A DNA stretch of 64,000 nt from Prinia subflava (taxonomy: Eukaryota > Chordata > Aves > Passeriformes > Cisticolidae). The stretch lies in assembly GCF_021018805.1 (NCBI RefSeq), contig NC_086251.1:38944767-39008766 (forward strand), written 5' to 3'. Positions 13,301 through 25,325 of this stretch are shown here, piece by piece (within the stretch, counting starts at the first letter, position 1; every line of letters begins with the position of its first letter). The translations under genes and the position numbers were made by a program. The notes below the pieces were generated by a model. It searched no databases. It saw only the letters and a program-made list of their open reading frames with translations, and had not been told where the DNA came from.

Positions 13301-15039
13301 TTTCTGTGTGCAGCTGTGTTGAGGATTTTTGACTGGCTGTTACTGGCTTCTGCAGCAGTCAAATCTCTTCTCACCTCTGAGCTTCCCGAAAATATTCACT
13401 ATGGGAATAATGTAATTACATCTTTAAAAGCCAAGAAAGCTTTTCCATTAATTTCAGCACAAGGAAAACAAGACTACTTCTGCATGTTTTGAAGGCCTTT
13501 TTTGAACTTCTCTACAGATCTGTTTTTGATAACATGGGTCCACCCTTTCTCTAGTTGGAAAGACTTTCTCCACATCCTAGGAAATTGTTGGTTGCAGGTC
13601 GTATTTCACTTTCCATATCAAAAGAGCCTGCTGGTATGCCTCTTAGCATAATTCAGAGACTTATCACTTAAGACCCCTTTGCTCCCTCCTCGATTTCAGC
13701 ACAGAACTTTTCTGTGTTACTGTGTTGTAAAACCTGTTCTTCCTTGGTGAAGTGTCAAAATCATCCAAATAGACTGAACCAAGCTCACTTGCTTACAGTC
13801 TGATCAGCTGCCTCCTGTTTCTAATAAAGTCTGGAGACTTTTGGAGGATTCCATGCTGCTTTTGCAGAGCTTTACACGTTAGCATTGCTCTGGCTTGTTT
13901 CTTCATGCTTGCTCTCCATTCTTACAGCAGCCTCTCTCATTATCCTAATCCAGTGTGAGATAATGCTTGAAGAAAAAGCTTGCTTCTCTCTGGTTTTTTT
14001 GCTTTTCTAGAAGCATTTTTCAATACATGCGTGTTGAGAAAAGTGTCTGCCTCCTCGCTTTTGTCTCTACTGCTTCTCTAGTTCTTGGTTCTCAAGCAAG
14101 GACAGTACTGAAACTGTCAGTTTCTTTTGTCAAAGTAGAACCTTTGTTGTATTTACTTTGCTGTGAGTCCAGATCTTTCTGCTTTCTGTGAATAAGCCAC
14201 ACACACACACAGTCACAGGTGCTACAAGCAGAGGAAAGAGGAGGGGCAGCAGAGATACGGGATTACTCTTGGACTGATACCCAAAAAAGTTGTCATTTGA
14301 ACTCGTTCAGCTCTGTTCAAGCCTAATGTAAAACAGATTAAGCTGTGGCCTGAGTATCTTTCATCTGTTTAACAATCTTTTAAGGCAAGAACTGCCCATT
14401 GTTTCAGGAAGAAAATATTTTTGCCTACATGACACCATTTTAATAAGAATCTTTTTTTAGTATTAAAATCAGATAGTTTGGAACATCCTACAATCTGCAG
14501 AATATTGTTGGATTCTACTACTTTATTTTCTTAGAGCACTGATTATTTGGTGAATGTAACTCCACATTATAGGAAAGGTCTGATGAGCACTTTATTTTGC
14601 AGAAATATATAGAGATCCTTTCAAATAAATATCAAGTTTTGTTAGGCAAAATTGTGTCTGTGGCTATTGGACTGAAAGCGAAAGACAAACTGTAAATCAT
14701 GGCAGGTCCAAGGAAGTAGTAAAAATCTGAAGTTTAAAAATAATCCTGCAAGAAGGAAAGGTCAGGCTTATCCCTCTAACAGCCCTGAAACAAAGTTTAT
14801 GAAGTAATAATGCCAGACTACCCCAACACTCCCTGTAAAGAAATTTTCAGGGCAAATGGAGCAAGCCCAGCAGCACAGTTGTGGAGCAGGGCACACATGG
14901 GAACTCTTGCACTCCAGCACTTCATTCCACACTCAGCAACATGACAAAGGCTACTCAAATCAGAGAGTAATTCACTCATTTTTAAAAAGACGACAATTTA
15001 CTTCAGCAGTCAACATCAGTCTGAAACATTCTGTGCAGT
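7331..15039. other. Gene-free intergenic stretch
   Basis: AT-rich single-copy DNA with two small CA microsatellites (8057-8072 and about 14198-14211). No exon, RNA gene or transposon is recognised. Open frames stay under about 110 residues and lack motifs. Confidence 0.5.
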
Positions 15040-15420
15040 ATAGGCTGATGGAGCTGAAAGATACAGATAGTGTGATTATTTTTACTAGTATCACTTATTA
15101 GAGTTCTGAGGGAAAAGAATGACAAAAGAGCAGTGGGTTATTGGTATCACTGCCTGTGGGTTATTGTGGGTTGTGAGAGGTGATAGAGAGCTGTTTGCTG
15201 TCACCAAGGAAATGCGGGATAAATTTAGGAGGAGCAATATCATTGCACCTGACCTGGTCAAGGTTATAATGGTGGTTGTTGGGCATGTGCTGATGCTATT
15301 AAACCTCTATTAGCATGGAAGGGCTTGATCCTATTCTGCTGAGAGCTGGAGGAGGTCTCTCATCGTAACTTCAGCAGCAAAAGGATCGGGCCCTGACAGT
15401 ATAACCCATGGCAAATATTT
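15040..15420. promoter_or_regulatory. Candidate conserved non-coding block
   Basis: Complex non-repetitive sequence with runs such as AGAGAGCTGTTTGCTGTCACC, in two parts, and GCTATTAAACCTCTATTAGC. A 64-residue plus-strand frame (15119-15313) has no recognisable domain. It sits just outside the first CpG island of the 3' flank. Confidence 0.22.
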
Positions 15421-15779
15421 CTCTCACATGGGGAGAAAAAAAATTGTCCCCAGATTTTAAACGGAAGAACCCCAAATTTTAAAGCCTTTTGAAAAGTTTC
15501 GAGTTTAATTCACAGAGATTTGTTAAAGACTTTTCGAGAAGTCCTAATGATTGGGGGGTTGGAGGAGGGGTAAGGAGAAAAGAGGGGGGAAAAAAAGAAG
15601 AAAGGAAAGAGAGGATGGCACTTGAAAACCGTAATTATGTGAATGTCAGTAGTAAAAGCACCCTTCTCAGGCTGTCCGTATGAAACCTGAACACAAATAG
15701 AAACTTGTCACACGAGCGAGGAAAGAAGCCCTCTGAGTGTATATTTTTCCCGTTTCCCCAATTTGTAGCCTGGCAAAGT

Positions 15780-16110
15780 CTCGGCCAGCGGCAGGCAGGT
15801 GGCGTGGTTAGGTGTCGCTTTGCTGGGGCGCTTTTGGGCAGCCGCGTTGCAGGGGATGTGCTGGGGCTGCCGCCGGTGTCCGTGCCAGCGTGCCGCCACG
15901 ACGGGGCGGGGGTGGGCAGCGGAGGCTCCCCCGGGAACCGAGCAGCCCCCGCTCCGAGAGCGCCGACAGCAGCTCCGCGACCGCTTTAGAGCCAGCGAGC
16001 CCTGGGCCCGATCCCGGGGATGCTTCACTCCCTCCCGCCCCGAGGCTTTCCCGTCCGTAGGCACGGGGGTCCGGCCCAGGGGCACGCCACTACTCCCGCC
16101 GGCTCCTAGA
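15780..16110. promoter_or_regulatory. CpG island in the NKX2-1 3' flank
   Basis: Dense CpG and GC (GCCGCCGGTG, GGGGCGGGGG, CCGCGACCGC) in an AT-rich setting. Frames of up to 158 residues on both strands are compositional. It could be a promoter of a non-coding RNA or a Polycomb-type island. Confidence 0.5.
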
Positions 16111-16269
16111 AGAAAGGGATGCAGCAGGCATCTTCTCCCCTCCGCGTCGCAAGGAATTTCAGCTTGTTTTTTCTTTCCTGCTGTTTCCTATTCATTTTCG
16201 CCCGGGAAACCGAAGAGTGCTTTGCACTCCAAACCGCCGAGCGATGGGGTGGTAAGGATAACATTCAGG

Positions 16270-16731
16270 GGTTGAAAAAATTAGCTATTGCCTGGAGAAT
16301 ATCACTTAAAAACTGCTCCTAAATATTCTGTAGCTCTTTAATTGAAGTAAACAAAGTGCAATAAATTCTAACTCAAATATGATTGCACTGAGATTAAGCT
16401 CTAATTGCTTAAGGCTCAGGTGGAATCTGCAGGCTAAAGCCTATAAGAACAATCTGAATTTCACAATCATTCTGTCAAAAGCAAAGAGATGAGAGCCCAC
16501 ACGCTTCCTAACAAGTCATTTTTAACAGTTACAAGCTCCTTACAAAGACCACACAGGGAGTCTAAGAGATGCAAATCTAATCCCTGGTCATTCTGCAGGC
16601 CTTCAACAAAGATGTACTAAAGCCTAATAGAAAAGAAATCAGTTCTCTGTCACCAGCTCCTACTAAAATCTATTAGAGAAAGTACGGATCTTGTATTTAC
16701 AGCAGTTCCTTTTAAAGGTTAAGGACAAGTA
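16270..16731. promoter_or_regulatory. Candidate enhancer with octamer and Otx-type sites
   Basis: Non-repetitive AT-rich block holding GAGATGCAAATCTAATCCC (16567-16585), which is a perfect POU octamer ATGCAAAT followed at once by a TAATCC bicoid/Otx core. It also has CTAATTGCTTAAGG, TTTAATTGAAG and GTAAACAAAG (a forkhead-type core). The arrangement is what I would expect of a forebrain enhancer of NKX2-1. Site identities are seen; function is inferred. Confidence 0.35.
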
Positions 16732-16829
16732 CATATAAAAGGTATAATTTTTTAAATGTGAAATATTTAATGAAATCCATCATATAAAAGGTATAATTTT
16801 TTAAATGTGAAATATTTAATGAAATCCAT
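16732..16829. repeat. Perfect 49-bp tandem duplication
   Basis: Bases 16732-16780 and 16781-16829 are identical 49-mers beginning CATATAAAAGG and ending GAAATCCAT, with no spacer. The lack of any mismatch points to a recent event or an assembly artefact. Confidence 0.97.
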
Positions 16830-16964
16830 CATCTGCTCTCTTTTATTCGTGAAGATGCTTTGGTATTTAGTTTGTATTCATTGAGAAAAAGAATTATCCA
16901 TCCCTTTGTTCTTTGAAATATTAGCAACAGATTTTTTTTTTTTAATGTTAGTCATTTGGACGAG

Positions 16965-17231
<267 letters not shown>

Positions 17232-18320
17232 CCCCGGTTTCCTCCTTTAAAGATCCATGCAGGGACTTTAAAACAGCGGTTGGAATCTTTTCAAAATACC
17301 TTGGAATATCTCCATCCCATCGATAGTTCGACCACTGTCCAGGAGTGAATATTTAAATCAAACGAATATGTAAATAAAGAAGAATAAAAAGTCCATCTGC
17401 GCTTTGGTAAACGACACACAGAAATAGCCAGGCTTTTCTAGGATACTCTGATAAGTTTTGGATTTGATGAGCCTTTTTTCCCTCATAACTCTCTGTATAG
17501 GGAATTAACCCCATCTCCCGGCAAATCTCACTCTGATTTAGTGTGGCTTTCTATTGTACCTTTGAATAACTCAACACGAAAATAAACACCTTTCTACGGG
17601 AACTTGCTAAGACGCAACACTCTTGCTAAGACACATCTACGCACACGTCAGTGTATATGCGTGCACCATGATTTTGCAGAAGGTCTGCATTAACATGGGA
17701 TGCATGGATGCATTTGTAGCACTCATAATTTTTAGGTCACTTCTGTTCCTAAAACGTTCGTCTGTTCCTTTTGCCGAAGCGCAGTGGACATGGGGGTGGG
17801 AGTAGTTCTTAAATTGCAACTGGAATAAGAGACGGTGAAAACACGCGATGCTTCTGGGGGTAACATGTGTCTTTCTGGTTCGGGACTGGTACCGACGTGG
17901 ATAAAGTTTTGACCTCCAATTTCTCCCCATACCTTGGTCACACACACACACATACACGCACACATACACGCACAAAGATCTAGACTGTTCTTTAGGAGTT
18001 ATGTAAAAAAAGAAATCGGATTGGAGTCGTTTCCCTGTTCTGCAGAGAGCCCTGGAATGTTTTCCCAGGTGATGAGAAATTCGGCGCGATTCAACTGGGT
18101 GGCTTGAGGAGAGGAGAAAAAACACGTGGGGACAAAATCTACTCCTGTCTCCCCATTATTATCGCATATATTTTGGTGGGACAGGGCACGTGAATACAAC
18201 CATCGGTGTTCGTGCCGGGAAATAACTTTTCCCAAGACGACTTGGTTCTTTTTCTTTCTCCTTTCTCGCCCCCCATACCCACTTCCCCACACCGTGGTCT
18301 TCGTGGGTGAGTCAGCTCCA
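17232..18320. other. Mixed single-copy stretch with a CA microsatellite
   Basis: Complex sequence with a CA-rich run at about 17940-17972. Part of it (17330-17640) has the non-repetitive texture of conserved DNA. A long minus-strand frame (17637-18125) crosses the CA run and shows no domain. Confidence 0.4.
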
Positions 18321-19040
18321 GGCACGGGGCAGGGGGAAGCAGCTCTCCCTTGGCAGCAGCGGCGGCCGCGGAGCCCTGCTCGGGCACAGCGAGCGGTAAT
18401 CCCCGCCGAGCGGGGCGGGGGCTGCGGCTCGGAGCCGGCTCCGAGGGCCCCTTCCTGCTAGAAACTGGCCAGCAGCTTCCCCCCACGACCGAATTTCTAT
18501 CATGAACGTGAAACCAGCCCGGAGGAGCTCCCTGTCCCCCTTGTTCGGCTGGTCATAGGAAGGGTCCCATGAGTGATCAGTGCTCAGCCTTTTTTATTTT
18601 TGGAAGAGGGACAGGACAGAACAGGTTTGTCACTGCGAAACCTCGGGCCGGGGAGGACACTCTTCAAAGCACTCAGCGCAGTCTTTCGGTGCCTCCAGCA
18701 CCCGGCCCCTTGCCGGGCCGTCTGGCCCGAGCCCTAATTAGGGCTCAGACCTAAAGAGCTGGCGCGGAGGGAGGAATGTGGGTCTTCCTTGGCGGGCTGC
18801 GGTAAGCAAAGTAAAAATCCCAGTGGAGAGAAGTTTCCTGGCTCTTTCTTGCACGGGAGGAGGGGCTGCAGGTCGCGGGGAACGGAGCGAGCAGAAGGGG
18901 CTGGGTGAGCAGCGGGACATCCCCGGAGCTCTGTCCGGAGCTGCCCCTCCCGCAGAGCCAGCGAGCGGGAGAGCGCCGGGCCCGCCGCTCCCCGGGACCA
19001 GCCCCGGTGCCCTGCACAAATCCACCTGTTATTCTTCTCA
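18320..19040. promoter_or_regulatory. CpG island in the NKX2-1 3' flank
   Basis: GC- and CpG-rich, densest at 18355-18440 (GGCGGCCGCGG) and 18900-19010. The frames on both strands are compositional and have no known domain. Confidence 0.5.
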
Positions 19041-19309
19041 GTATGTGTGCGGCTTGCAAGTCAGTAATAACAGTTTGTGCCTCTTGTAGGGCTAATTCAG
19101 ATTTCTACGACATTGCCTTATTTATTCAAATATTTATTTATTTACCATATCCGCCCCCCCCGCCCTTCTCGACAGCTGATTTGGTCTTTTAAAGTGGAAG
19201 AGAATAAAACTGTGTGGCGGAGGGTGGGAGCCCGGAAAAGCAGGACTGCTGTGACTGGGACGGGAACGCTATTTAACTATGAGAAACAAGTGTCTGCCTT
19301 CAAAATCCA

Positions 19310-19940
19310 AACAGAGAGCAGGGCGGAGGGTCGGGTCGGGCCGGGCAGGGCCGCTGCCTGCAACTCCAGCGCGCTGTCAGCGGTGCGCACCGCCGCGAAA
19401 ACACGTCAGTGAGGGAAATGGGAAATGCCAATTAATTCACTGTGCGCGGGGCTGGCTGAGCCTCAATTCCGCCTTTGGGTACCCACAGGCGAGCCTCGGC
19501 TTCCTTGCCCCTTCCTATCCGGCAGGACAATTACTGTAGAGGACGCGCAGGCCTCCTGGCTTTCTCCTGGCTTCGGGTACTTGAATAAGAAAAAAAGCTC
19601 TAGAGCAAGAAGAGGCGGGGAAGTGCGGTGCCTGCTTGGAGTAGGAATGGCTGCGGGAGGGGTAGGGGGACGAGGCGAGAGAGGGGATCTGCCCTCCCTG
19701 ATGCCATCTCACCCCCAAAGCTTTGTGGTCTGAGTTTTGTGCATCCTTTTCCCCACTCTCTCACCAGGACAGGTCGCGGCTCTCGAGGGCCACCACCGCG
19801 GGGAGTCTCGGTTCGCTCCGGCGCCCGCGGGCGGGAGCGTGTGCTGCCCTGGTCCCGGCCCCGGCCGATGGGGCTCCTCCGGAGCAGAGCCGGCTTCGGT
19901 GCCGGGCTCTGGGCTCGGCGGGTGGTAGCTCCTCTTAAGA
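19310..19940. promoter_or_regulatory. CpG-rich block in the NKX2-1 3' flank
   Basis: Two GC-rich pieces, 19320-19400 and 19600-19930, with CpG clusters such as GCGCCCGCGGGCGGG near 19821. No protein is recognised. Confidence 0.42.
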
Positions 19941-20585
19941 CCCCCTGCACCTGTCTCTCCTCTGGGCCTTATTTTAAAAAATAAATTACCATTTTCTAGG
20001 GATCATTTACCCGGCGAATTTTTGATTAAATGACTGTTAACCTTACGCGATTGGTAGGACAATCAACAGGCTTTTCTAATCACCATTTTTACTTGGTATG
20101 CTTTTGTTTTGTGTGTGTGTGTGTTTTCCACCGGGACTCTCTCTGTAGGTCAAAACCTTGCTTTCTAAAGCAATTAAGGGATATTTTAAAACGGTAAATA
20201 AAAAATACGTCGTGATTAATACTACCGTGTAAAGAAATGGTCTGCAGCAGGAAGAAAATATTTGGTGCTTGTCTGTAGATTCTCTCACCTACCACCTACT
20301 CTGAATTCGTCCTGTATCTTACAGCGTGTCCGGCCCTCATGATTGCAAATAGGCCTGTTTTCAAATGGAAATAGGACTTCCAAACTGATTATGTGTATTG
20401 AATTGGAATCACTCGCTAGATCCTCTTGTATAAAATGTATTGAAAAAACCATGATGGTTGCACAGCTCTGAAACTGGCTCCTTCTCATCTCAGGGAGGTC
20501 GATCTATTTTGCAACTTTTTGCCATTTGTGAATGTTTCAGCTAGATAATTACGCTACCATTGTGGAAAGGCGATGCACTGACACA

Positions 20586-20608
20586 AACACACACACACAC
20601 ACACACAC
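20586..20608. repeat. CA microsatellite
   Basis: A short (CA)n run at the edge of a small CpG-rich block. A TG run lies about 300 bp further on, so the two are inverted relative to each other. Confidence 0.9.
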
Positions 20609-20629
20609 TCCCCTGCGCGCAAAAACACA

Positions 20630-20880
20630 CACAGCCACCGCCGCGGAGCCTGCTCCGTGCACAGCCCACGCCGTGCCCAGGCTGCCACGACGAGAACTCG
20701 CCCGGCCTCCCCACGGCAACGCAGCTCCAGCGCCTCGCCACTGCCACAGGAGCGCGGCGTGTCCGGCGCTCCGCCGCGCACAGCGTCCCCGTGGCACCGA
20801 GCACAGAACATCCGGCAGAACCCTCCCGAGCCCCACAGCACAACACGGTTCCCAGGGTGGGGTCCGCCTCGTGAGCCACT
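20630..20880. promoter_or_regulatory. Small CpG island
   Basis: CpG-dense 250 bp between a CA run and a TG run. Four overlapping frames on both strands result from high GC content; none is recognisable. Confidence 0.42.
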
Positions 20881-20899
20881 GTTTAAAGACGAGCAGACT

Positions 20900-20917
20900 C
20901 TGTGTGTGTGTGTGTGT
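20900..20917. repeat. TG microsatellite
   Basis: (TG)n run, complementary to the CA run about 300 bp upstream. Confidence 0.88.
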
Positions 20918-21129
20918 CCATGGAAAAGTCAGAGCCAGGGAGCAACAGCTATTGCTCTCACACTGAAGAATGGGGACAACCTCCATGCAAGGGTTTCGCC
21001 TATTGATATGTAATGAGAGTTTTAGACCCTGTCATATCTCCCGAAGAATATCTATTCGAATTCAAAAAAGTAATTAAAAAGCGATGAGAGAAAAGGGGGA
21101 TCTGGACCGAGCAGAAAGCGGACAGCTTC

Positions 21130-22340
21130 CCTCGCCCTGAGGAGAAAAATCGGTGGCAGGAATAGGGGTTCCCCTGCGGCGCCCCCCGCGGGGGATGGGA
21201 GCAGCCCTGCGCGTCCGCGCTGCCCCACTCCCACCCACTATCGTCCCGCCTCTGCTCGCCCAAACTTTCTCAGGTGCTTCCTCGGGAGTTGCTTTCCCCC
21301 AGCTAAACCAACCAAGCGAAACCCGAGCTGGGATGGGGTGCGGGTGCCCAGCCCTGCGTGCCTGGCGGAGCGCGGGGAGCCCCCGGCCGGGCTGGCCGGG
21401 CAGACAGGGGTCGGGGCCACCTCCCCGTCCAACACCGCGAGGGCAGCGGCGGCTCGGTGCCACCCAGCAGAGTCCCTTGAAAGTGGCTGCCACGGGAAAG
21501 TGCTGGCAGCCCGGAAGATGACACTGCTGGGACCTACTCTCCGTCATTGCCGCACTCGCACAGTACCTTTGCGAAGACGTAAATTCGTCCGCCGCATCCC
21601 ATCCTCGATCTTTTTTGGGTTACCGTGGAGGTACCACGCACTCCCCTGCCATTTGCCCCGCTAGGCAAATGTGGTGTGTGTTGCAGTGACGGGTCCCCGA
21701 GCCCCATGCCACTCGCCCTAGCTATGGCAAGGCGCCATAAGCGGTCAACACCTTGTCAGGGCGTTTAAGAGCAGCGCTTGGACGAAAGTCAAAGGGGTTC
21801 CTGGCCCGACGTTTGCAGCCCTCCCGCCTGGGCATCGCCCCAGTGCCAAGGACGAGAGGGGTGGTGGGTGCGCGCAGCTGGGTCTGCCCGACAGCACCTG
21901 CAGCCTGGCAGCCTGGCAGTGCAGGCAGAGCCTGCCATGGTCGGCGTTAAGAGAGCACACAGAGAGACAATCGCTGCTCTCGGCTGGCTGTAGCCCTTGG
22001 GAGAGGATCCCCGCTGGGTTGCAGCCGACTCCCGGGGGCAGCAAAGCCTCCGGGGCTGTGCGAGAGCCTGTCCTCGGCACGCAGCGGGCCCCGCGGCCGG
22101 GGTGCAGAGCCCGCTGGCAGAGGGCAGGACCGGCCCCGTTCGCCCCGACGGGAGCCGAGCCCCGAGCACCGGCGGCAGCCGTGGCCGCGCTGGGCGCTCT
22201 CGGCGGGCGGAGGACGCGCTGCGGGCGCCCCGCGGGGCTCGGGGGAAGCCGGCCCTTCCATCCGCGGGCAGCCCCGGCCGACCCCGGCGGAAAGTTGCGG
22301 GAGGATCTCCGCGCTGTAAATTTGAGAGTGGAAGGGAGAC
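21130..22340. promoter_or_regulatory. Large CpG island in the NKX2-1 3' flank
   Basis: About 1.2 kb with dense CpG, peaking at 22070-22300 (CGGCGGGCGGAGGACGCGC, with CCCGCGGCCGGGG nearby). It is the longest island in the window outside the gene. Frames of up to 215 residues on both strands have no domain and share the Arg/Pro/Ala/Gly bias of GC-rich DNA. It could drive a long non-coding RNA 6-8 kb downstream of NKX2-1. Confidence 0.55.
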
Positions 22341-22599
22341 ACAGGCCGGTGGGCAGTGCTTCTTCAGAGTTTTCCTGCACGCCTCTGCTGCCCAGACTCC
22401 GCAGTTACTGCCGAGCACATCAGCTCCTAGATACACCTGTCAGATGTACACATCTATAGATGCAATGCGTGTATAGACGCACATGTGTAGACTAAGCGCT
22501 CCTCGTCGGCCATCCGTACGATTTTTTTTCTCTGAAGTGAGCTAATGCAGATAGAGGTGCAGAGGACGAGCTCCGAGCACCCTATTTCGCAGCAACAGT

Positions 22600-22960
22600 G
22601 AGTTTGTTAAGTAATGCCCGGTATAACAGCAAAAGCAGAGACCAAATTAAAGATAATATCTTAAGAGTTTCTCTGAGAAGCAGCAGCACCGAAAACAAAA
22701 AGTTTAACGAACAAATGCAGCGAGAGGAACTTCGAAAAAAAAATGGTGTCCTAGAGTCACATTATTAGGTCAGTAACACGCTGAAATTATTCAGCCAGTT
22801 CAGTAACACCTTTGACATGAAGGAAAAAAGTCTGCTCCCCTTACGATCCCAGGTGTCTGTAAGTTTGTCGCCTTCTAGCACGTTATTACTTGCCTAAATA
22901 TGCTTGATTGAGAAGAACTCCGGTGAAATCCACCAGAGCAAATGGAAGTGACGATTTCAT
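22600..22960. promoter_or_regulatory. Candidate conserved block beside the large CpG island
   Basis: Complex non-repetitive sequence with ACCAAATTAAAGATAATATC, CACGTTATTACTTGCC and GCTGAAATTATTCAGC, the last an imperfect palindrome. It lies between a CpG island and low-complexity A-rich DNA. Weak inference. Confidence 0.2.
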
Positions 22961-22994
22961 ACTTTGTTTAGTTTTCTAAGCAATGCAACTATCC

Positions 22995-23110
22995 TTTTAT
23001 TCAAAAAGAAAAAAAAAAAAAAAAACCAAAAGCAAAAGCAAAAGTAAAAACAAAACCCCCAAACCCAATCACAAACCCAAACAAACAAAACCTCCTTTCC
23101 TCCCCAAAAA
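22995..23110. repeat. A-rich low-complexity tract
   Basis: Runs of A with CAAAA-type and CCAAA-type interruptions over about 110 bp, the plus-strand face of a T/G-rich tract. It generates a Phe/Trp-rich minus-strand frame that is not a gene. Confidence 0.85.
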
Positions 23111-25300
23111 CCCCGCAAACCAATCCACCTCGTGTAAATGTGCTTTTTTCTTTTTCTGAACACTTTAGAGAACCCCTGTATTGATGAAGCGCTACTCAGA
23201 AAGATATGGGGAGTTCTCATTGAATCAATTCAGTAAGTCATATACGTTCACTAAAACCTGCCATGTTAATTCACTTGCTAAAGAAGCAGAACCTACAAAG
23301 TTATTTAAAATCACTCCGAAAGTCCCACGGTGTTTAGTGAAAAGAAATATTTTTGGAAAAAAATTGTCACCTCATTCAGATATAGTTGTTAGCATGAGAA
23401 ATGGAGCTAGCCAGTAAAAGCAGACTTAAGTATCTTGGTTAATATTTTTAGAATATACATTTCAAACCTTATTTCGTTTCTATATGCCAGCTTAGCACAG
23501 TAGATTTACGCTGTCTTTCGTAAGTAATGCATTCGGCCATTTGTAAATATTTTTCTTTCTCAATCTATGTCATAGTAAAAAACAACAACAACAAAAAAAC
23601 CACAACAACCCGATTTCCTTCTTCCCCCTCCCTCTAACAAAAGCCTTTACGTCGAAGATTAAACGCCATATTTTAGCTTTTCATCTATAGGTTCCCCAAG
23701 AATTTTTCTGTCTAGTAAGTTGTTTTAAGCTTCAAAACGAATTTCAGTTTCTTTTTACATCAATACATCTTATACACCATCGTATTTATAACGCTGACCA
23801 GAAGCCTTTGAGAGAAAGACATAGGATATAGAAAACTTTGACCTTACCTGCTCCCTAATGTGCTTCCAGCCAGAAAAGAGAGGGCGGGGGGGAAAGTAAT
23901 TTCATATTATTCACTATTTTGCCAGGGACAGTCGTTTCTCTACCTCATAGAAGCAGCCGCACTGGGTCAGATGTCTGTACACGTTTGATATATAGAAACA
24001 GTATTATCATTAACTTAGAGTTTTGAGGGGTTTTTCCCCCCTGATGGGGATCATGAGAGGAACAGCGGGTCAGACAGAAAAAAATTTTCTCAGCTTTGCT
24101 CCCGACACGGCTGTGAAAGGACTTAAATTCTTCAGAAGTCACTCAGTCTTTAACTCTAGATCCCCTTTGTAAAAGCTAAAGGCAGCGGTCACGAAAAGTT
24201 GGATGAGGGCTGCCTTCCCGGCGAGGCCCCTTTACCTGCGCCGCACTACAAAACTCCGAAAATACTTTTTTTCGCTCCCCTCCCAGCCGTGGCAACTTCT
24301 CTTGGTGTCATCTCAGAGCTGTCTCAGATTACATTGTTTGGGATCTGCACTTTCAACACCGTCTTAGGGCCCTGCACTGGCTTTTGAACCGAGATGCAGG
24401 CAGTGTACTTTTAGATCAGTTCGTCATCCCTCGCCTCTCCGTAGGTGACACCGCACCGCGCCCGCCCGCTGCCACCGGGGCCACAGCAGAGCCCGGGGCA
24501 AGCCCTGCCGCCCGCAGCTCCCCTGAGCCCTTCCTCCCGAGCATCCCTTTTGCTAACACACTGCTGTGAAACAAGCAAAAAAGCCAATAACACACATCCC
24601 GTTTCGATACCAAGCAGCCCATGTGAAGAAGACTTTTGCTGTTGTTGCTGTTGTGGATGTAGTAGTGATGTGGTTTTGTTAGGGTTTGGGATTTGTTTTG
24701 TTTTGGGCTTATGTTTCGTTTGGGGTTTAGTTTGGGGTTGTTTTGTTGTTGTTGTTGGGTTTTATTTTTCTTTTTTTCTTTTCTCTTTTATCTCTTTTTT
24801 TTCTCCACAGTCTGCCGTGCCACTTCACGCACACTTCATGGAACTTAAAAATGAACTCCTGTTTACAGGAGGAAAAAATACCCTCCACGATTCTCCTACA
24901 CTTACAAGCAGTTCCAGGCAGTGGGGGAGTGGGAGGGAGTAGTCATTCTTCACTAGATCTTTTTAGCTCTCAAAATACGGGGTGCCCATGGTCTAGCGTG
25001 GATAAAGCAGCTATATTGGGAAACGTGCATCTCTTCCATCACTTCAGATTTGAACCATGCTGCCCCTCCCCTCTGCCATTCCATTATCCAAGTTCTGCAT
25101 TGATTACCGGGAGACTGGAAATCAGCATATTGGAAGAAGCAGGAGTTTAGACGGAGAAACATATTTTAATTTCGATTTTAAAAAGCTTTACAGTAACTAA
25201 GTTCTCATGAGTGTTCCCAAGGGAGACTGGAGACTAAACTCTATTTACATGCTTCCCTCCAAATATCTTCATCTTAATCAAGGCATAACTAGTTTACTTT
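23111..25300. other. Mixed stretch with low-complexity T/G-rich DNA
   Basis: Single-copy sequence with a T/G-rich low-complexity piece at 24640-24800 (GTTGTTGTTGTTGGG and similar) and an A/C-rich piece near 23578-23610. A small GC-rich segment lies at 24440-24545. No gene or named transposon is recognised. Confidence 0.45.
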
Positions 25301-25325
25301 TATATATATATATATATATATATAT
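25301..25325. repeat. TA microsatellite
   Basis: Twelve TA units at the border of a candidate conserved element. Confidence 0.95.

Noticed and set aside
15708..16275. 125- and 158-residue frames in the first CpG island
   Set aside because: Compositional, on both strands, no recognisable family.
21745..22476. Frames of 211, 215, 159 and 146 residues on both strands of the large CpG island
   Set aside because: Mutually overlapping, Arg/Pro/Ala/Gly-biased, no domain. Expected of GC-rich DNA with few stop codons.
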